Assembly: GCA_947178035.1 (NCBI GenBank)
Contig: CAMWXA010000003.1
Location: forward strand, 1-33,886
Source of the DNA: an uncultured Lachnospiraceae bacterium
GTDB lineage: Bacteria; Bacillota; Clostridia; Lachnospirales; Lachnospiraceae
DNA: 33,886 bases
Direction: 5' to 3'
Shown: piece by piece, positions 1 to 9,966 of the stretch
Position numbering within the stretch: the first letter of the stretch is position 1
How the letters are laid out: each line of letters begins with the position of its first letter
Notes under the pieces: model-generated
What the model was told of the DNA's origin: nothing
Database searches by the model: none
What the model saw: the letters and a program-made list of their open reading frames with translations, nothing else
Program-made: the position numbers and the translations under genes

Positions 1-266
1 CTATAAATATATAACAGATTTTATCTGTTGTGTGTTTACTTCTTGATACCGAGAAACGTTTCGCGAAATTTTTCGCAAAGGAGACTTCAATGAAACATAT
101 TATCATTGGAGCGGCAGAAAAATACAAGACAATTCTGCCCCGATTAGTATCGGACAAACCGGATTGATATCCGGTCGGGTAGCAGTTACCCCAATCAATT
201 AGTTTACTATTAATCAGTGATAAGGCGTATCAGTCTTACCACGAAGCAAAATGGAGGAATTTTAAC

Positions 267-635
267 ATGGCTCGTATTGCTGGTGTTGACTTACCAAGAG
301 AAAAACGTGTAGAAATTGGACTGACCTATATCTATGGGATTGGTAGAGTAAGTTCAAACAAAATCCTTGAGAAGGCAGGTGTAAATCCTGATATTCGTGT
401 CAGAGATTTGACAGATGATGACGTTAAGAAGATTAGTGCGATCATTGATGAGGAGTATATGGTTGAGGGTGATCTCAGACGTGAGATTGCGCTGAACATC
501 AAGAGACTGCAGGAGATAGGATGCTATCGTGGTATCCGTCATAGAAAGGGACTTCCTGTTCGTGGTCAGAAGACAAAGACAAATGCCAGAACAAGAAAAG
601 GACCCAAGCGGACCGTAGCGAATAAGAAGAAATAA
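267..635 (+). CDS. rpsM: 30S ribosomal protein S13 (uS13)
   Basis: [26 protein letters not shown]...; C-terminal [38 protein letters not shown] ggagg upstream. Confidence 0.99.
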   Translation: MARIAGVDLPREKRVEIGLTYIYGIGRVSSNKILEKAGVNPDIRVRDLTDDDVKKISAIIDEEYMVEGDLRREIALNIKRLQEIGCYRGIRHRKGLPVRGQKTKTNARTRKGPKRTVANKKK

Positions 636-721
636 AATCTGAAGGGTTCGCTTTGCGGACAGCAGCGAAGAAAAAAAAGTAGCGTAAAAATGAGATGAAT
701 GAGAAAGTAGGTTAGTTTAAA

Positions 722-1117
722 ATGGCTAAAAAAGTTACCAAGAAAGTGACAAAAAAGCGTGTAAAGAAAAACGTTGAACGGGGACAGGCACATATCCAGT
801 CATCATTTAATAATACAATTGTTACATTGACTGACAATGAGGGGAATGCACTCTCATGGGCAAGTGCTGGTGGTCTGGGATTTAGAGGTTCAAAGAAATC
901 TACTCCATATGCTGCTCAGATGGCAGCCGAGACAGCTACGAAAGCAGCTTTGGTACACGGCTTGAAATCTGTAGATGTTATGGTTAAGGGACCAGGTTCA
1001 GGAAGAGAGGCAGCGATTCGTGCGCTCCAGGCATGTGGTCTTGAAGTGACCAGCATCAAGGATGTTACCCCAGTTCCGCATAACGGATGCCGCCCGCCAA
1101 AGCGCCGCAGAGTTTAG
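722..1117 (+). CDS. rpsK: 30S ribosomal protein S11 (uS11)
   Basis: [46 protein letters not shown]...[13 protein letters not shown]. Confidence 0.99.
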   Translation: MAKKVTKKVTKKRVKKNVERGQAHIQSSFNNTIVTLTDNEGNALSWASAGGLGFRGSKKSTPYAAQMAAETATKAALVHGLKSVDVMVKGPGSGREAAIRALQACGLEVTSIKDVTPVPHNGCRPPKRRRV

Positions 1118-1205
1118 TGCGTATTTTAGAATGTTAGAATGAAAAGTGGCATGTATGCGCCAAACCGGATGCGTTTTGTGCGCACAAATTTAGGAGGATA
1201 AAAAC

Positions 1206-1799
1206 ATGGCAGTAAACAGAGTTCCTGTACTTAAAAGATGCAGATCTCTTGATTTGGATCCTGTATTTTTAGGATATGATAAGAAGTCAAAAAGAAAGTC
1301 TGCTAGAGCTGGAAAGAAAATGAGTGAGTATGGATTACAGCTCAGGGAAAAGCAGAAGGCAAAGTTTATTTATGGCGTACTCGAGAAGCCTTTCCGCAAT
1401 TATTATGAGAAGGCAGACAGAATGAAGGGGATGACCGGTGAGAACCTTATGGTTCTTCTCGAGAGAAGACTTGACAATGTTGTCTTCCGCATGGGATTTG
1501 CCAGAACAAGAAGAGAGGCAAGACAGGTTGTTGGTCATAAGCATGTGTTAGTAAACGGAAAGTGTGTGAATATACCTTCCTACCTAATTAGTGCCGGTGA
1601 TGTTATTGAAATCAAAGAGAAGTCTAGAAGCTTACAGAGATATAAGGATATTGCTGAGGCAACAAACGGCAGATTAGTTCCAGAGTGGATGGATGTTGAC
1701 CAAGAGAGCTTCAAGGGCACGATCAAAGAGCTTCCATCACGTGAAGTGATTGATGTTCCTGTAGATGAAATGCTTATTGTCGAGTTGTATTCTAAGTAA
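1206..1799 (+). CDS. rpsD: 30S ribosomal protein S4 (uS4)
   Basis: S4 core [49 protein letters not shown] aggagg. Confidence 0.99.
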   Translation: MAVNRVPVLKRCRSLDLDPVFLGYDKKSKRKSARAGKKMSEYGLQLREKQKAKFIYGVLEKPFRNYYEKADRMKGMTGENLMVLLERRLDNVVFRMGFARTRREARQVVGHKHVLVNGKCVNIPSYLISAGDVIEIKEKSRSLQRYKDIAEATNGRLVPEWMDVDQESFKGTIKELPSREVIDVPVDEMLIVELYSK

Positions 1800-1904
1800 T
1801 TCGCTGGTAAGCAGGGATAAGAATTTAACAGTAGGAAGTGCGCGCAGGTGTACTTTCTATTGTTGCACTTATTAACACGCCCATTAAAAAGGAGGGTATT
1901 TACA

Positions 1905-2870
1905 GTGTTGGCATTTGATTTTGACAGTCCAAATATTGAAGTGGCAGAAATCTCTGAAGACAAAAGGTATGGTAAGTTTATAGTAGAGCCTTTGGAGAGA
2001 GGATACGGAATTACACTGGGGAATTCTCTTAGAAGAATTATGCTTGCTTCCCTACCTGGTGCAGCTGTAAGTCAGGTTAAGATTGACGGTGTTCTGCATG
2101 AGTTTAGTTCGATTCCAGGAGTGAAGGAAGATGTGACTGAGATCGTCATGAACCTCAAGAGTCTGGCAATCAAAAATAGCTGCGAGACAGATGAAGTGAA
2201 AAAGGCAATTATCGATTTTGAAGGTGAAGGCATTGTCAGGGCATCTGATATTCAGGTTGATCAGGATATAGAGATTATGAATCCGGATCAGGTGATTGCG
2301 ACATTAAACGGTGGCAAGGACAGCAAGCTTTACATGGAAATAATCATTACTAAGGGTAGAGGCTATATCAGTGCAGATAAGAATAAGGGTGAAGATCTGC
2401 CAATAGGCATTATCGCAGTGGATTCTATATACACTCCTGTAGAGAGAGTAAATGTTACCGTAGAAAATACCCGCGTAGGTCAGATTACTGACTATGATAA
2501 GTTGACATTAGATGTATATACGGATGCTACACTAGCACCAGATGAGGCAGTCAGTTTGGCAGCGAAGGTGCTGAGCGAACATCTGAAACTTTTCATCAAT
2601 CTTTCAGAGAATGCAAAGAATGCAGAAGTAATGATTGAGAAAGAAGATGATGAGAAGGAAAAAGTGCTGGAGATGAGCATTGACGAACTTGAATTGTCAG
2701 TTCGTTCTTATAACTGTCTGAAGAGGGCAGGAATCAATACGGTCGAGGAGTTAACAAATCGTACATCTGAGGATATGATGAAGGTTCGCAACTTAGGACG
2801 CAAGTCTTTGGATGAAGTATTGGCGAAATTGAAAGAGTTAGGCTTACAGCTCAATCCCATTGAAGACTAG
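1905..2870 (+). CDS. rpoA: DNA-directed RNA polymerase subunit alpha
   Basis: [31 protein letters not shown]... and alpha-[48 protein letters not shown] start after aaaggagg preferred over the longer ORF start at 1848. Confidence 0.97.
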   Translation: MLAFDFDSPNIEVAEISEDKRYGKFIVEPLERGYGITLGNSLRRIMLASLPGAAVSQVKIDGVLHEFSSIPGVKEDVTEIVMNLKSLAIKNSCETDEVKKAIIDFEGEGIVRASDIQVDQDIEIMNPDQVIATLNGGKDSKLYMEIIITKGRGYISADKNKGEDLPIGIIAVDSIYTPVERVNVTVENTRVGQITDYDKLTLDVYTDATLAPDEAVSLAAKVLSEHLKLFINLSENAKNAEVMIEKEDDEKEKVLEMSIDELELSVRSYNCLKRAGINTVEELTNRTSEDMMKVRNLGRKSLDEVLAKLKELGLQLNPIED

Positions 2871-3089
2871 TCTGCTTGTGGATGAAAGCGACAGCCTGAT
2901 TGAATACGCAGATGCGGTAATGCCAAAGTGTTCGTGTCTGTGCTCAAAGATGGAATATATTAATTAACATTTGATAAGTAAGTCCGAAGAGCGTTGTCAT
3001 TTGTTCCACCAATTGAGGGTAGCCTACATAATGTCAGTATCGAACTGCATTTTGTGGGTGATGTGTCCTCACAATGAAAGGAGCCTATT

Positions 3090-3632
3090 ATGGCAGGATA
3101 TAGAAAACTCGGAAGAACATCCGATCAGAGAAAGGCATTATTAAGAGGCCAGGTTACAGCATTGCTTGCAAGCAAGAATGGAAGAATCATTACAACAGAG
3201 GCAAGGGCAAAGGAAGTTCAGAAGATTGTAGAAAGTCTTATTGCATTGGCTGTAAAGGAAAAGGACAACTATGAGATGGTCAAAGTTACAGCTAAGGTTG
3301 CCAGAAAAGATAAGGATGGCAAGCGGGTGAAAGAGGAGAAGAATGGCAAGAAAGTTACTGTCTATGACGAGGTAGAGAAGGAAATCAAGAAAGATCTGCC
3401 TTCTAGGCTTCATGCGAGAAGACAGATGCTCAAAGTATTATATACAGTCAAGGAAGTTCCTACAAAGAATGCTGGCAAGAAGAGAAATACAAAGGAGATC
3501 GACCTTGTGGCAAAATTGTTTGATGAAGTAGCACCAAAGTATGTTGGACGTAACGGTGGATATACAAGGATCGTCAAGATTGGTCAGCGTAAGGGCGATG
3601 GCGCTATGCAGGTAGTACTTGAGTTGGTATAA
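3090..3632 (+). CDS. rplQ: 50S ribosomal protein L17 (bL17) with Lys-rich internal insertion
   Basis: [20 protein letters not shown]... LHARRQ ... [25 protein letters not shown]. Confidence 0.97.
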   Translation: MAGYRKLGRTSDQRKALLRGQVTALLASKNGRIITTEARAKEVQKIVESLIALAVKEKDNYEMVKVTAKVARKDKDGKRVKEEKNGKKVTVYDEVEKEIKKDLPSRLHARRQMLKVLYTVKEVPTKNAGKKRNTKEIDLVAKLFDEVAPKYVGRNGGYTRIVKIGQRKGDGAMQVVLELV

Positions 3633-3645
3633 TGAAAATTTTTTG

Positions 3646-3673
3646 GCGCTCCCATCTTTTGGGAGCGTTTTTA
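3646..3673 (+). terminator. Rho-independent terminator after rplQ
   Basis: cgctccca-tctt-ttgggagcg followed by ttttt. Confidence 0.85.
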
Positions 3674-3782
3674 GCATAATTTGAGATTAATTTGGTAATC
3701 ATTCAGAAGTATAGGAACTTTAATTAATGGAACCCCATATTTCTGAATGATTATCTAAAAACAGGTAGTCTGTACACATGAA

Positions 3783-4532
3783 ATGTATTGGGTAGTTGAG
3801 AGGAATATGTGTAATATGACAAGAAGAGAGGCGTGTTATTTTTTGGGAATTCGGGAGGATGCTTCTGAGGAGCAGATCAAGAGAGCATACCGGTATAAGG
3901 CGAAGCTGTATCATCCTGATGCGAACCCGAATGTAGATACAAAAGAATATTATATCAAAGTGCAGAGGGCTTATGAGTATCTGATGAGCAACCCTTATAT
4001 GGTTTCTGTGTCGGGTGTTTCGCCCACTGCTGCAGCAAACCCAGCAGCAAATACAAATATGCATTACCATAATTCATATGGCAGACCGACCGGAAATACG
4101 ATGTACAATAATCCGTTTGCAGCAAATTTTATGGGAACACATGCTGCCAATACAAGTTACTATGGCGCGCAGACTGTCAATGCAAGACCTACGAAGGTTT
4201 ATGCCAGTACAGCTACAGCAAAAGCCAGTTATAAGAAACAGAAGGAAAAAGAGAAGGAACATGAAAAAATCCAGAAATGGGATGAAGAATATAAGAGCAG
4301 CAAGAGACGACAACGACAGGAACAGATGTATGGAAAAGAGTACACGGACAGGATGACAGGGACTTCTAAGAGTAAGGAAGAAGAAATTCTTGAAAAGATA
4401 CGGGCGATATGGCTTGCCGAGACGATCAAAAGACAGATTGAATGGGACAAGGAACACAAGGAAGCAATGCAGCGCAGAAAACTTTATCAGGCGTTTATGC
4501 AGCAACAGATACAGGATGACGATGGGAAGTGA
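3783..4532 (+). CDS. J-domain-containing (DnaJ-like) protein
   Basis: N-terminal [34 protein letters not shown] with HPD motif; Lys/Glu/Arg-rich C-terminal helix; true start may be one of the internal Met codons. Confidence 0.85.
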   Translation: MYWVVERNMCNMTRREACYFLGIREDASEEQIKRAYRYKAKLYHPDANPNVDTKEYYIKVQRAYEYLMSNPYMVSVSGVSPTAAANPAANTNMHYHNSYGRPTGNTMYNNPFAANFMGTHAANTSYYGAQTVNARPTKVYASTATAKASYKKQKEKEKEHEKIQKWDEEYKSSKRRQRQEQMYGKEYTDRMTGTSKSKEEEILEKIRAIWLAETIKRQIEWDKEHKEAMQRRKLYQAFMQQQIQDDDGK

Positions 4533-5401
4533 TGGGGATGGGACTAATCAAGGTCAAAGACTTGATATATGAGTATATACGACGTGACGAGGAAGGGAAC
4601 GTGGAGGGGATAACCACGGCTGTGGATGATGTCAGTCTCGATATCAATCAGGGTGATTTTGTGGCGGTATTGGGGCATAATGGTTCTGGAAAATCGACGC
4701 TGGCAAAGCATCTGAATGCCATTTTATATCCCACAGAAGGGACTGTCTGGGTGGATGGAAAGGATACTAAGGATGAGAAGTCCGTGTGGGATATCCGCCA
4801 GACAGCGGGAATGGTCTTTCAGAATCCAGACAATCAGATTATTGGCCAGATTGTTGAGGAGGATGTGGGATTTGGCCCTGAGAATATGGGAGTGCCTACG
4901 AAGGAAATATGGGAGCGTGTGGAGGAAAGCCTGAAAGCAGTAGGGATGTATCAGTTTCGGAAGTTTTCACCCAACAAACTCTCCGGCGGACAGAAGCAGA
5001 GAGTATCGATCGCCGGTGTAATAGCCATGCATCCAAAATGTATCGTCCTTGATGAGCCGACTGCGATGCTGGACCCGAAAGGACGCAAGGAAGTGATACG
5101 GGCCGTCAGGGCATTGAATGATGTGGAGCGCATTACAGTGATACTGATCACACATTATATGGAGGAAGTGATCTATGCCGATAAAGTCTATGTGATGGAC
5201 AAAGGAAAGGTCACGCTTCAGGGGACACCCAGAGAAGTATTTTCTGAGGTGGATCGGCTAAAGGAACTTAGGCTGGATGTGCCACAGGTGACTTTGCTGG
5301 CGCATGAATTAGAGAAGGAAGGCTTTCCCATGCCAAAGGGTGTGCTCACGAATCAGGAGTTTCTGGAAGCACTCGACCAGTGTATTAGCGAGGTGGGATA
5401 A
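4529..5401 (+). CDS. ecfA1: Energy-coupling factor transporter ATP-binding protein
   Basis: Walker [10 protein letters not shown], signature LSGGQKQRV, Walker [16 protein letters not shown] typical of EcfA; start overlaps previous stop. Confidence 0.93.
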   Translation: MMGMGLIKVKDLIYEYIRRDEEGNVEGITTAVDDVSLDINQGDFVAVLGHNGSGKSTLAKHLNAILYPTEGTVWVDGKDTKDEKSVWDIRQTAGMVFQNPDNQIIGQIVEEDVGFGPENMGVPTKEIWERVEESLKAVGMYQFRKFSPNKLSGGQKQRVSIAGVIAMHPKCIVLDEPTAMLDPKGRKEVIRAVRALNDVERITVILITHYMEEVIYADKVYVMDKGKVTLQGTPREVFSEVDRLKELRLDVPQVTLLAHELEKEGFPMPKGVLTNQEFLEALDQCISEVG

Positions 5402-5430
5402 CAGAATTTAGAGGCAGGTAGAAGGAGAGG

Positions 5431-6312
5431 GTGGACGATATGCCAATCATATTGGATAAAGTAAGTCACATATATGGAGAGGATACCGCGATGGCGGTGA
5501 AAGCTTTGGACAATATCAGTCTGGTGATACCAGACGGACAGTTTATCGGACTGATTGGCCACACGGGTTCTGGCAAGTCGACTCTGGTCCAGCACCTCAA
5601 TGGACTGATGAGGGCAACTTCGGGGAATATTTATTTTAATGGAGAGGATATTGACGCAGACGATTTTGACAAGAAGATGCTGCGCAGCAAAGTCGGACTC
5701 GTGTTTCAGTATCCAGAGCATCAGCTTTTTGAGACAGATGTTTTTGCGGATGTATGTTTTGGTCCCAAAAATCTGGGATTGTCAAAAAAAGAAATTGAAC
5801 TGCGTGCATATGAGGCATTGAAGCTTGTAGGGCTTGAGGATGACTATTTTTATCAGTCGCCTTTTGATTTGTCTGGCGGACAGAAACGGCGTGTTGCAAT
5901 AGCGGGGGTTCTTGCCATGAAACCAGAAGTATTGATTCTTGATGAGCCGACAGCTGGACTTGATCCCAAGGGACGGGATGAGATTCTTGACCAGATTTCC
6001 AAATTGAAAAGGGAAACAGGTATTACAGTACTTTTAGTGTCTCACAGTATGGACGACGTGGCGAAATATGTAGATAGGATTATTGTCATGAATCAAGGGT
6101 GTGTTATGTTCGATGATGCGCCAAGGGAAGTGTTCAAACATTATGAGGAATTGGAAACAATTGGACTTGCAGCACCACAAGTGACTTACATAATGAAGCA
6201 TCTTCGGGACCATGGCTATGATGTCAGCGATGAGATTACTACGATTGAGGAAGCCAGGGAAGAAATTAAAAGCTTCTTTGCAAGATTTGCGGCTGCGCGA
6301 AAGGAAAGATAG
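5431..6312 (+). CDS. ecfA2: Energy-coupling factor transporter ATP-binding protein
   Basis: Walker A GHTGSGKST, FQYPEHQLFE, LSGGQKRRVAIAG, LILDEPTAGLDPKG; GTG start or ATG at 5440. Confidence 0.93.
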   Translation: MDDMPIILDKVSHIYGEDTAMAVKALDNISLVIPDGQFIGLIGHTGSGKSTLVQHLNGLMRATSGNIYFNGEDIDADDFDKKMLRSKVGLVFQYPEHQLFETDVFADVCFGPKNLGLSKKEIELRAYEALKLVGLEDDYFYQSPFDLSGGQKRRVAIAGVLAMKPEVLILDEPTAGLDPKGRDEILDQISKLKRETGITVLLVSHSMDDVAKYVDRIIVMNQGCVMFDDAPREVFKHYEELETIGLAAPQVTYIMKHLRDHGYDVSDEITTIEEAREEIKSFFARFAAARKER

Positions 6313-6322
6313 GTGACGGAAT

Positions 6323-7150
6323 ATGCTTAGGGAGATCACATTAGGACAATATTATCAGGCGGATTCCGTAATACATAGACTTGATCCCCGGGTGAAGCTC
6401 GGGACAACAGTTTTGTTTATCATTTCCTTGTTTGTCTTTGATGGAATCTGGGGTTATGCGGTGGCGGCACTGTTTCTTGCACTTGTAATTAAACTGTCAA
6501 AAGTACCATTTCGATTTATGATAAAAGGAATGCGGTCGATTGTTTTTCTGTTATCGATCACAGTGATTTTTAACTTATTTCTGACTCCGGGGGAACCGCT
6601 TGTACAGATTTGGAAGTTTGGCATTACCAAAGAAGGGCTTCGGCTTGCGGTTCTATTGGCGATACGGCTTGGCTTTCTGATTATTGGCTCATCGGTGATG
6701 ACGCTCACGACAACGCCAAATCAGCTGACGGATGGGCTTGAGAAGATGCTGAAGCCATTGAACAGGATTAAGGTACCAGTGCATGAGATCGCCATGATGA
6801 TGTCGATAGCGCTCCGGTTTATACCGATTCTGATGGAGGAGACAGACAAAATTATGAAGGCGCAGCTCGCCAGATGCGCAGATTTTGAGAGCGGCAATCT
6901 GATCAGGAAGGCCAAGAGTCTTGTGCCGCTTCTTGTGCCGCTGTTTATATCAGCGTTTCGGCGTGCAAATGACCTTGCCATGGCGATGGAGGCACGCTGC
7001 TACAGAGGGGGAGAGCACCGCACAAAGATGAAGCCGCTTCACTATGCGGGAAGGGATTATATTGCTTATATCATTGTGGTATGTTATCTCGTTGGAGGAA
7101 TTGCGGCAGGGAAATTGATACCAGTATTGTTAAGTAATATTCTGGCTTAA
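6323..7150 (+). CDS. ecfT: Energy-coupling factor transporter transmembrane protein EcfT
   Basis: Hydrophobic; SVIHRLDPRVKLGTTVLF; ARCADFESGN and EARCYRGGEHRTKMKPL coupling motifs. Confidence 0.93.
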   Translation: MLREITLGQYYQADSVIHRLDPRVKLGTTVLFIISLFVFDGIWGYAVAALFLALVIKLSKVPFRFMIKGMRSIVFLLSITVIFNLFLTPGEPLVQIWKFGITKEGLRLAVLLAIRLGFLIIGSSVMTLTTTPNQLTDGLEKMLKPLNRIKVPVHEIAMMMSIALRFIPILMEETDKIMKAQLARCADFESGNLIRKAKSLVPLLVPLFISAFRRANDLAMAMEARCYRGGEHRTKMKPLHYAGRDYIAYIIVVCYLVGGIAAGKLIPVLLSNILA

Positions 7151-7233
7151 GCCGATAGACAATATACTATGCATGAAAGGGGTATCTGCCGTAATAAGCC
7201 GTGGCAGAGAGAGCACGTTAGGAGATATTTTGA

Positions 7234-7980
7234 ATGAAAAGAGTAATGCTTATCGTTGCCTACGATGGCACGAATTATCATGGATGGCAGCTTCAGCCAA
7301 ATGTGACAACGATTGAGTCTGTGCTCAATGAGACATTGAGTGGTCTTTTAAAGGAGAATATAAAAGTAATCGGAGCATCCAGGACGGATACTGGCGTGCA
7401 TGCGCTTGGCAATATAGCGGTGTTCGATACACAGTCAAGAATGCCGGCGGAAAAAGTTTCCTATGCATTGAACCAAAGACTTCCTGATGATATTCGAATC
7501 CAGTCATCGAGGGAGGTGCCGCAGGATTTTCATCCGCGGCGGCAGGACAGCAGGAAAACCTATGAGTACAAGATATGGAACAGTGCATTTCCGATGCCGG
7601 TATACAGACTCTATTCTTATTTTACATATGTGCCGCTTGATATAACACTCATGCAGAAAGCAGCAGAATATTTGAGAGGGGAGCATGACTTTAAGAGCTT
7701 TTGCAGTGTGAATACGGCAGCCGAATCGACCGTGAGAACGATCTATGACATATCCGTGGACAGGATTGGAAGCCAGATAACCGTACGGGTGACAGGTTCC
7801 GGTTTTTTATACAATATGGTTCGCATTATAGTGGGAACGCTGATGGAAGCGGGGAAAGGCAATCTGCCTCCCGAGAGGATGGAGAAAATTTTAAAAGCCT
7901 GTGACCGGACAAAGGCAGGACCGACGGCCCCAGCATGTGGGCTGACATTGGTAAAGTATGATTTTGAAGAGGAAGCGTAG
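7234..7980 (+). CDS. truA: tRNA pseudouridine(38-40) synthase
   Basis: VAYDGTNYHGWQLQPN... ASRTDTGVHALGN ... FLYNMVRIIVGTLMEAGKG. Confidence 0.97.
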   Translation: MKRVMLIVAYDGTNYHGWQLQPNVTTIESVLNETLSGLLKENIKVIGASRTDTGVHALGNIAVFDTQSRMPAEKVSYALNQRLPDDIRIQSSREVPQDFHPRRQDSRKTYEYKIWNSAFPMPVYRLYSYFTYVPLDITLMQKAAEYLRGEHDFKSFCSVNTAAESTVRTIYDISVDRIGSQITVRVTGSGFLYNMVRIIVGTLMEAGKGNLPPERMEKILKACDRTKAGPTAPACGLTLVKYDFEEEA

Positions 7981-8037
7981 AAAATTGCAAGCATAGGGGG
8001 GCAAAGGCGTAAAGGGCAATGGTTTTAGGAGGTTCGT

Positions 8038-8478
8038 ATGGAAAACAATGAGTTTGATGAGAAACAGCAGGCAGAATTAGAAGACTTTGAGGAAAGGCAG
8101 AGACGCAGCTATGAGCGTGGGAAGAGACTTGTATATCTGATTGCAGGACTGAATTTATTATCAGATATTGTGTCAATTTTCCTTTCGCATGACTTTAATC
8201 TATTCAATTTTATTATTCACTCCGCATTGTCCATTGCGTTGATTTATGGAGTAACATGGGTGCGTTATTTGTATGTTGTATCGGGAATATTGACAGTTTT
8301 GTTTACGTTAATGGCATTGCCTGAGTTGGTCAGTCTCATGCAGTTTTCTGCGGATTCTGGATTTTATCTGCTGATGTTGCTGCTGATTGCAGGTTATGCG
8401 TTGGTGATGGTGATAATCCTGTTGTTTAATAACAACGTGAAGGAATATATGTACAGGAAGAAAAGTGAGCGGCAATGA
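8038..8478 (+). CDS. Small multi-pass membrane protein, function unknown
   Basis: 146 aa, charged N-terminus then four hydrophobic segments; RBS aggagg. Confidence 0.75.
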   Translation: MENNEFDEKQQAELEDFEERQRRSYERGKRLVYLIAGLNLLSDIVSIFLSHDFNLFNFIIHSALSIALIYGVTWVRYLYVVSGILTVLFTLMALPELVSLMQFSADSGFYLLMLLLIAGYALVMVIILLFNNNVKEYMYRKKSERQ

Positions 8479-8490
8479 AGTTACTGTTAC

Positions 8491-8641
8491 GTTACTTTTC
8501 ACACCTGCGCCAAAGTAGTGGGAATCATGCGCCAAAATGCTTGCTCTTTAGCATTTTGTGTGCAAAATCTGTTATAATTCACACCTCAATAGCATATAGG
8601 CTAATAAAAACTGGCGTGGGTGTGAAAAGTAACACTGTTAC
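8491..8641. repeat. Intergenic inverted-repeat element (MITE/REP-like candidate)
   Basis: gttacttttcacacctgcgcca (8491-8512) and tggcgtgggtgtgaaaagtaac (8612-8633) are inverted copies, 20/22 identical; right end carries the palindrome gtaacactgttac; inner hairpin caaaatgct...agcattttg. Confidence 0.6.
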
Positions 8642-8671
8642 AAGTGCGGTTAAAATTTGGCAATTTAGGTC

Positions 8672-8700
8672 TTGACACACCAGGAACCGTATAATATAAT
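8672..8700 (+). promoter_or_regulatory. Sigma-70/SigA-type promoter for rplM-rpsI
   Basis: TTGACA (8672-8677), 17-bp spacer, TATAAT (8695-8700). Confidence 0.9.
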
Positions 8701-8704
8701 AATT

Positions 8705-8881
8705 CAATGTGGCGACATGCAATTGTACAATATCAAAGCCCCGATATTTGCAGAGATGTCAGCCAGGTATCTAGGTGACTTGTAAGTCTTCAGGGTGCGG
8801 TCCGGACATTCCGCATCGAAGGATTAGGCAGGAATAACCATCAAAGGAGAGCCGACAGGCTAAGTATATGGAGGTAACATA
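8705..8881 (+). promoter_or_regulatory. Candidate structured 5' leader of rplM (L13-leader-like)
   Basis: ~175 nt untranslated leader between a consensus promoter and rplM, with hairpins such as tgcgg...ccgca and agcc-gac-aggct; position matches the known L13 leader of Bacillales but consensus not verified. Confidence 0.4.
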
Positions 8882-9310
8882 ATGAAAACATTTATGGCTA
8901 GCCCAGCTACAATTGATAGAAAATGGTATGTAGTAGACGCTACTGGCATGACATTAGGACGCTTGGCATCAGAGGTTGCAAGCGTATTGAGAGGAAAGAA
9001 GAAACCTATTTTCACTCCTCATATTGATACAGGTGATTATGTGATCATCATCAACGCCGAGAAGGTTGCAGTGACAGGTAAGAAGCTTGATCAGAAGGTT
9101 TATTATCATCACTCAGAGTATGTTGGCGGTATGAAGTCAGCGACTTTGAGAGAGAAGATGAACAAGAGGCCGGAAGAGGTGATTGAGCACGCGGTTAAGG
9201 GGATGCTTCCCAAGGGACCTTTAGGACGTGAAATGTACAAGAAACTCTTCGTATATGCAGGACCTGAGCACAAGCATGCAGCTCAGAAGCCTGAGACATT
9301 GACATTTTAA
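8882..9310 (+). CDS. rplM: 50S ribosomal protein L13 (uL13)
   Basis: [61 protein letters not shown]. Confidence 0.99.
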   Translation: MKTFMASPATIDRKWYVVDATGMTLGRLASEVASVLRGKKKPIFTPHIDTGDYVIIINAEKVAVTGKKLDQKVYYHHSEYVGGMKSATLREKMNKRPEEVIEHAVKGMLPKGPLGREMYKKLFVYAGPEHKHAAQKPETLTF

Positions 9311-9334
9311 TCAGTGTGATAGATAAAGGAGGAA

Positions 9335-9745
9335 ATGAAAATGGCAAAAGCAGCGAATGCTTCAAGATATTATGGAACAGGTAGAAGAAAGAAATCAATC
9401 GCCAGAGTATATCTGACACCGGGTACAGGCAATATCACGATTAACAAGAGAGGGATTGATGAGTATTTCGGTTTAGAGACACTGAAGGTGATTGTTCGCC
9501 AGCCTCTGGCAGCTACAGATACTGTTGACAAGTTCGATGTGCTTGTAAACGTAAAGGGCGGCGGCTATACAGGACAGGCCGGTGCGATCAGGCATGGTAT
9601 CTCCAGGGCTCTATTGCAGGCAGATTCTGATTACAGACCAGTGCTTAAGAAGGAAGGATTCCTGACACGTGATCCTCGTATGAAGGAGCGTAAGAAATAC
9701 GGCTTGAAGGCAGCCCGCCGCGCGCCGCAGTTCAGCAAGAGATAA
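9335..9745 (+). CDS. rpsI: 30S ribosomal protein S9 (uS9)
   Basis: [28 protein letters not shown]... [28 protein letters not shown]. Confidence 0.99.
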   Translation: MKMAKAANASRYYGTGRRKKSIARVYLTPGTGNITINKRGIDEYFGLETLKVIVRQPLAATDTVDKFDVLVNVKGGGYTGQAGAIRHGISRALLQADSDYRPVLKKEGFLTRDPRMKERKKYGLKAARRAPQFSKR

Positions 9746-9788
9746 TCTGTTTGTTTTATTGGAAATGGTTATATGATATAAACTGATT

Positions 9789-9850
9789 GAGATGTTTTTC
9801 GTGAGATGTTTTGAAAGAAATAATCTGTGCGGAAAACATCTCTTTTGTTT
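9789..9850 (+). terminator. Terminator after rpsI
   Basis: gagatgtttt ... aaaacatctc followed by ttttgttt. Confidence 0.65.
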
Positions 9851-9872
9851 ATAGGAGACGACGGGAAAGGGA

Positions 9873-9910
9873 TTGACTTTTGTGCTTTAAAGTGTTAAAA
9901 TCTTTAAAGC
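9873..9910 (+). promoter_or_regulatory. Promoter with overlapping inverted-repeat operator candidate
   Basis: TTGACT (9873-9878), 17 bp, TAAAAT (9896-9901); perfect inverted repeat GCTTTAAAG (9884-9892)/CTTTAAAGC (9902-9910). Confidence 0.55.
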
Positions 9911-9966
9911 TGTAATGCTATAATGAAGTTAGAATTGTAAATAATCAGTGTAGGAGAAGAGGAAAA

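Noticed and set aside
3705-3722. gaagtataggaactt resembles one arm of a yeast FRT site
   Set aside because: Only ~13 bp of a single arm matches; the opposite arm and 8-bp spacer are absent, and the context is an ordinary intergenic region. Chance similarity.
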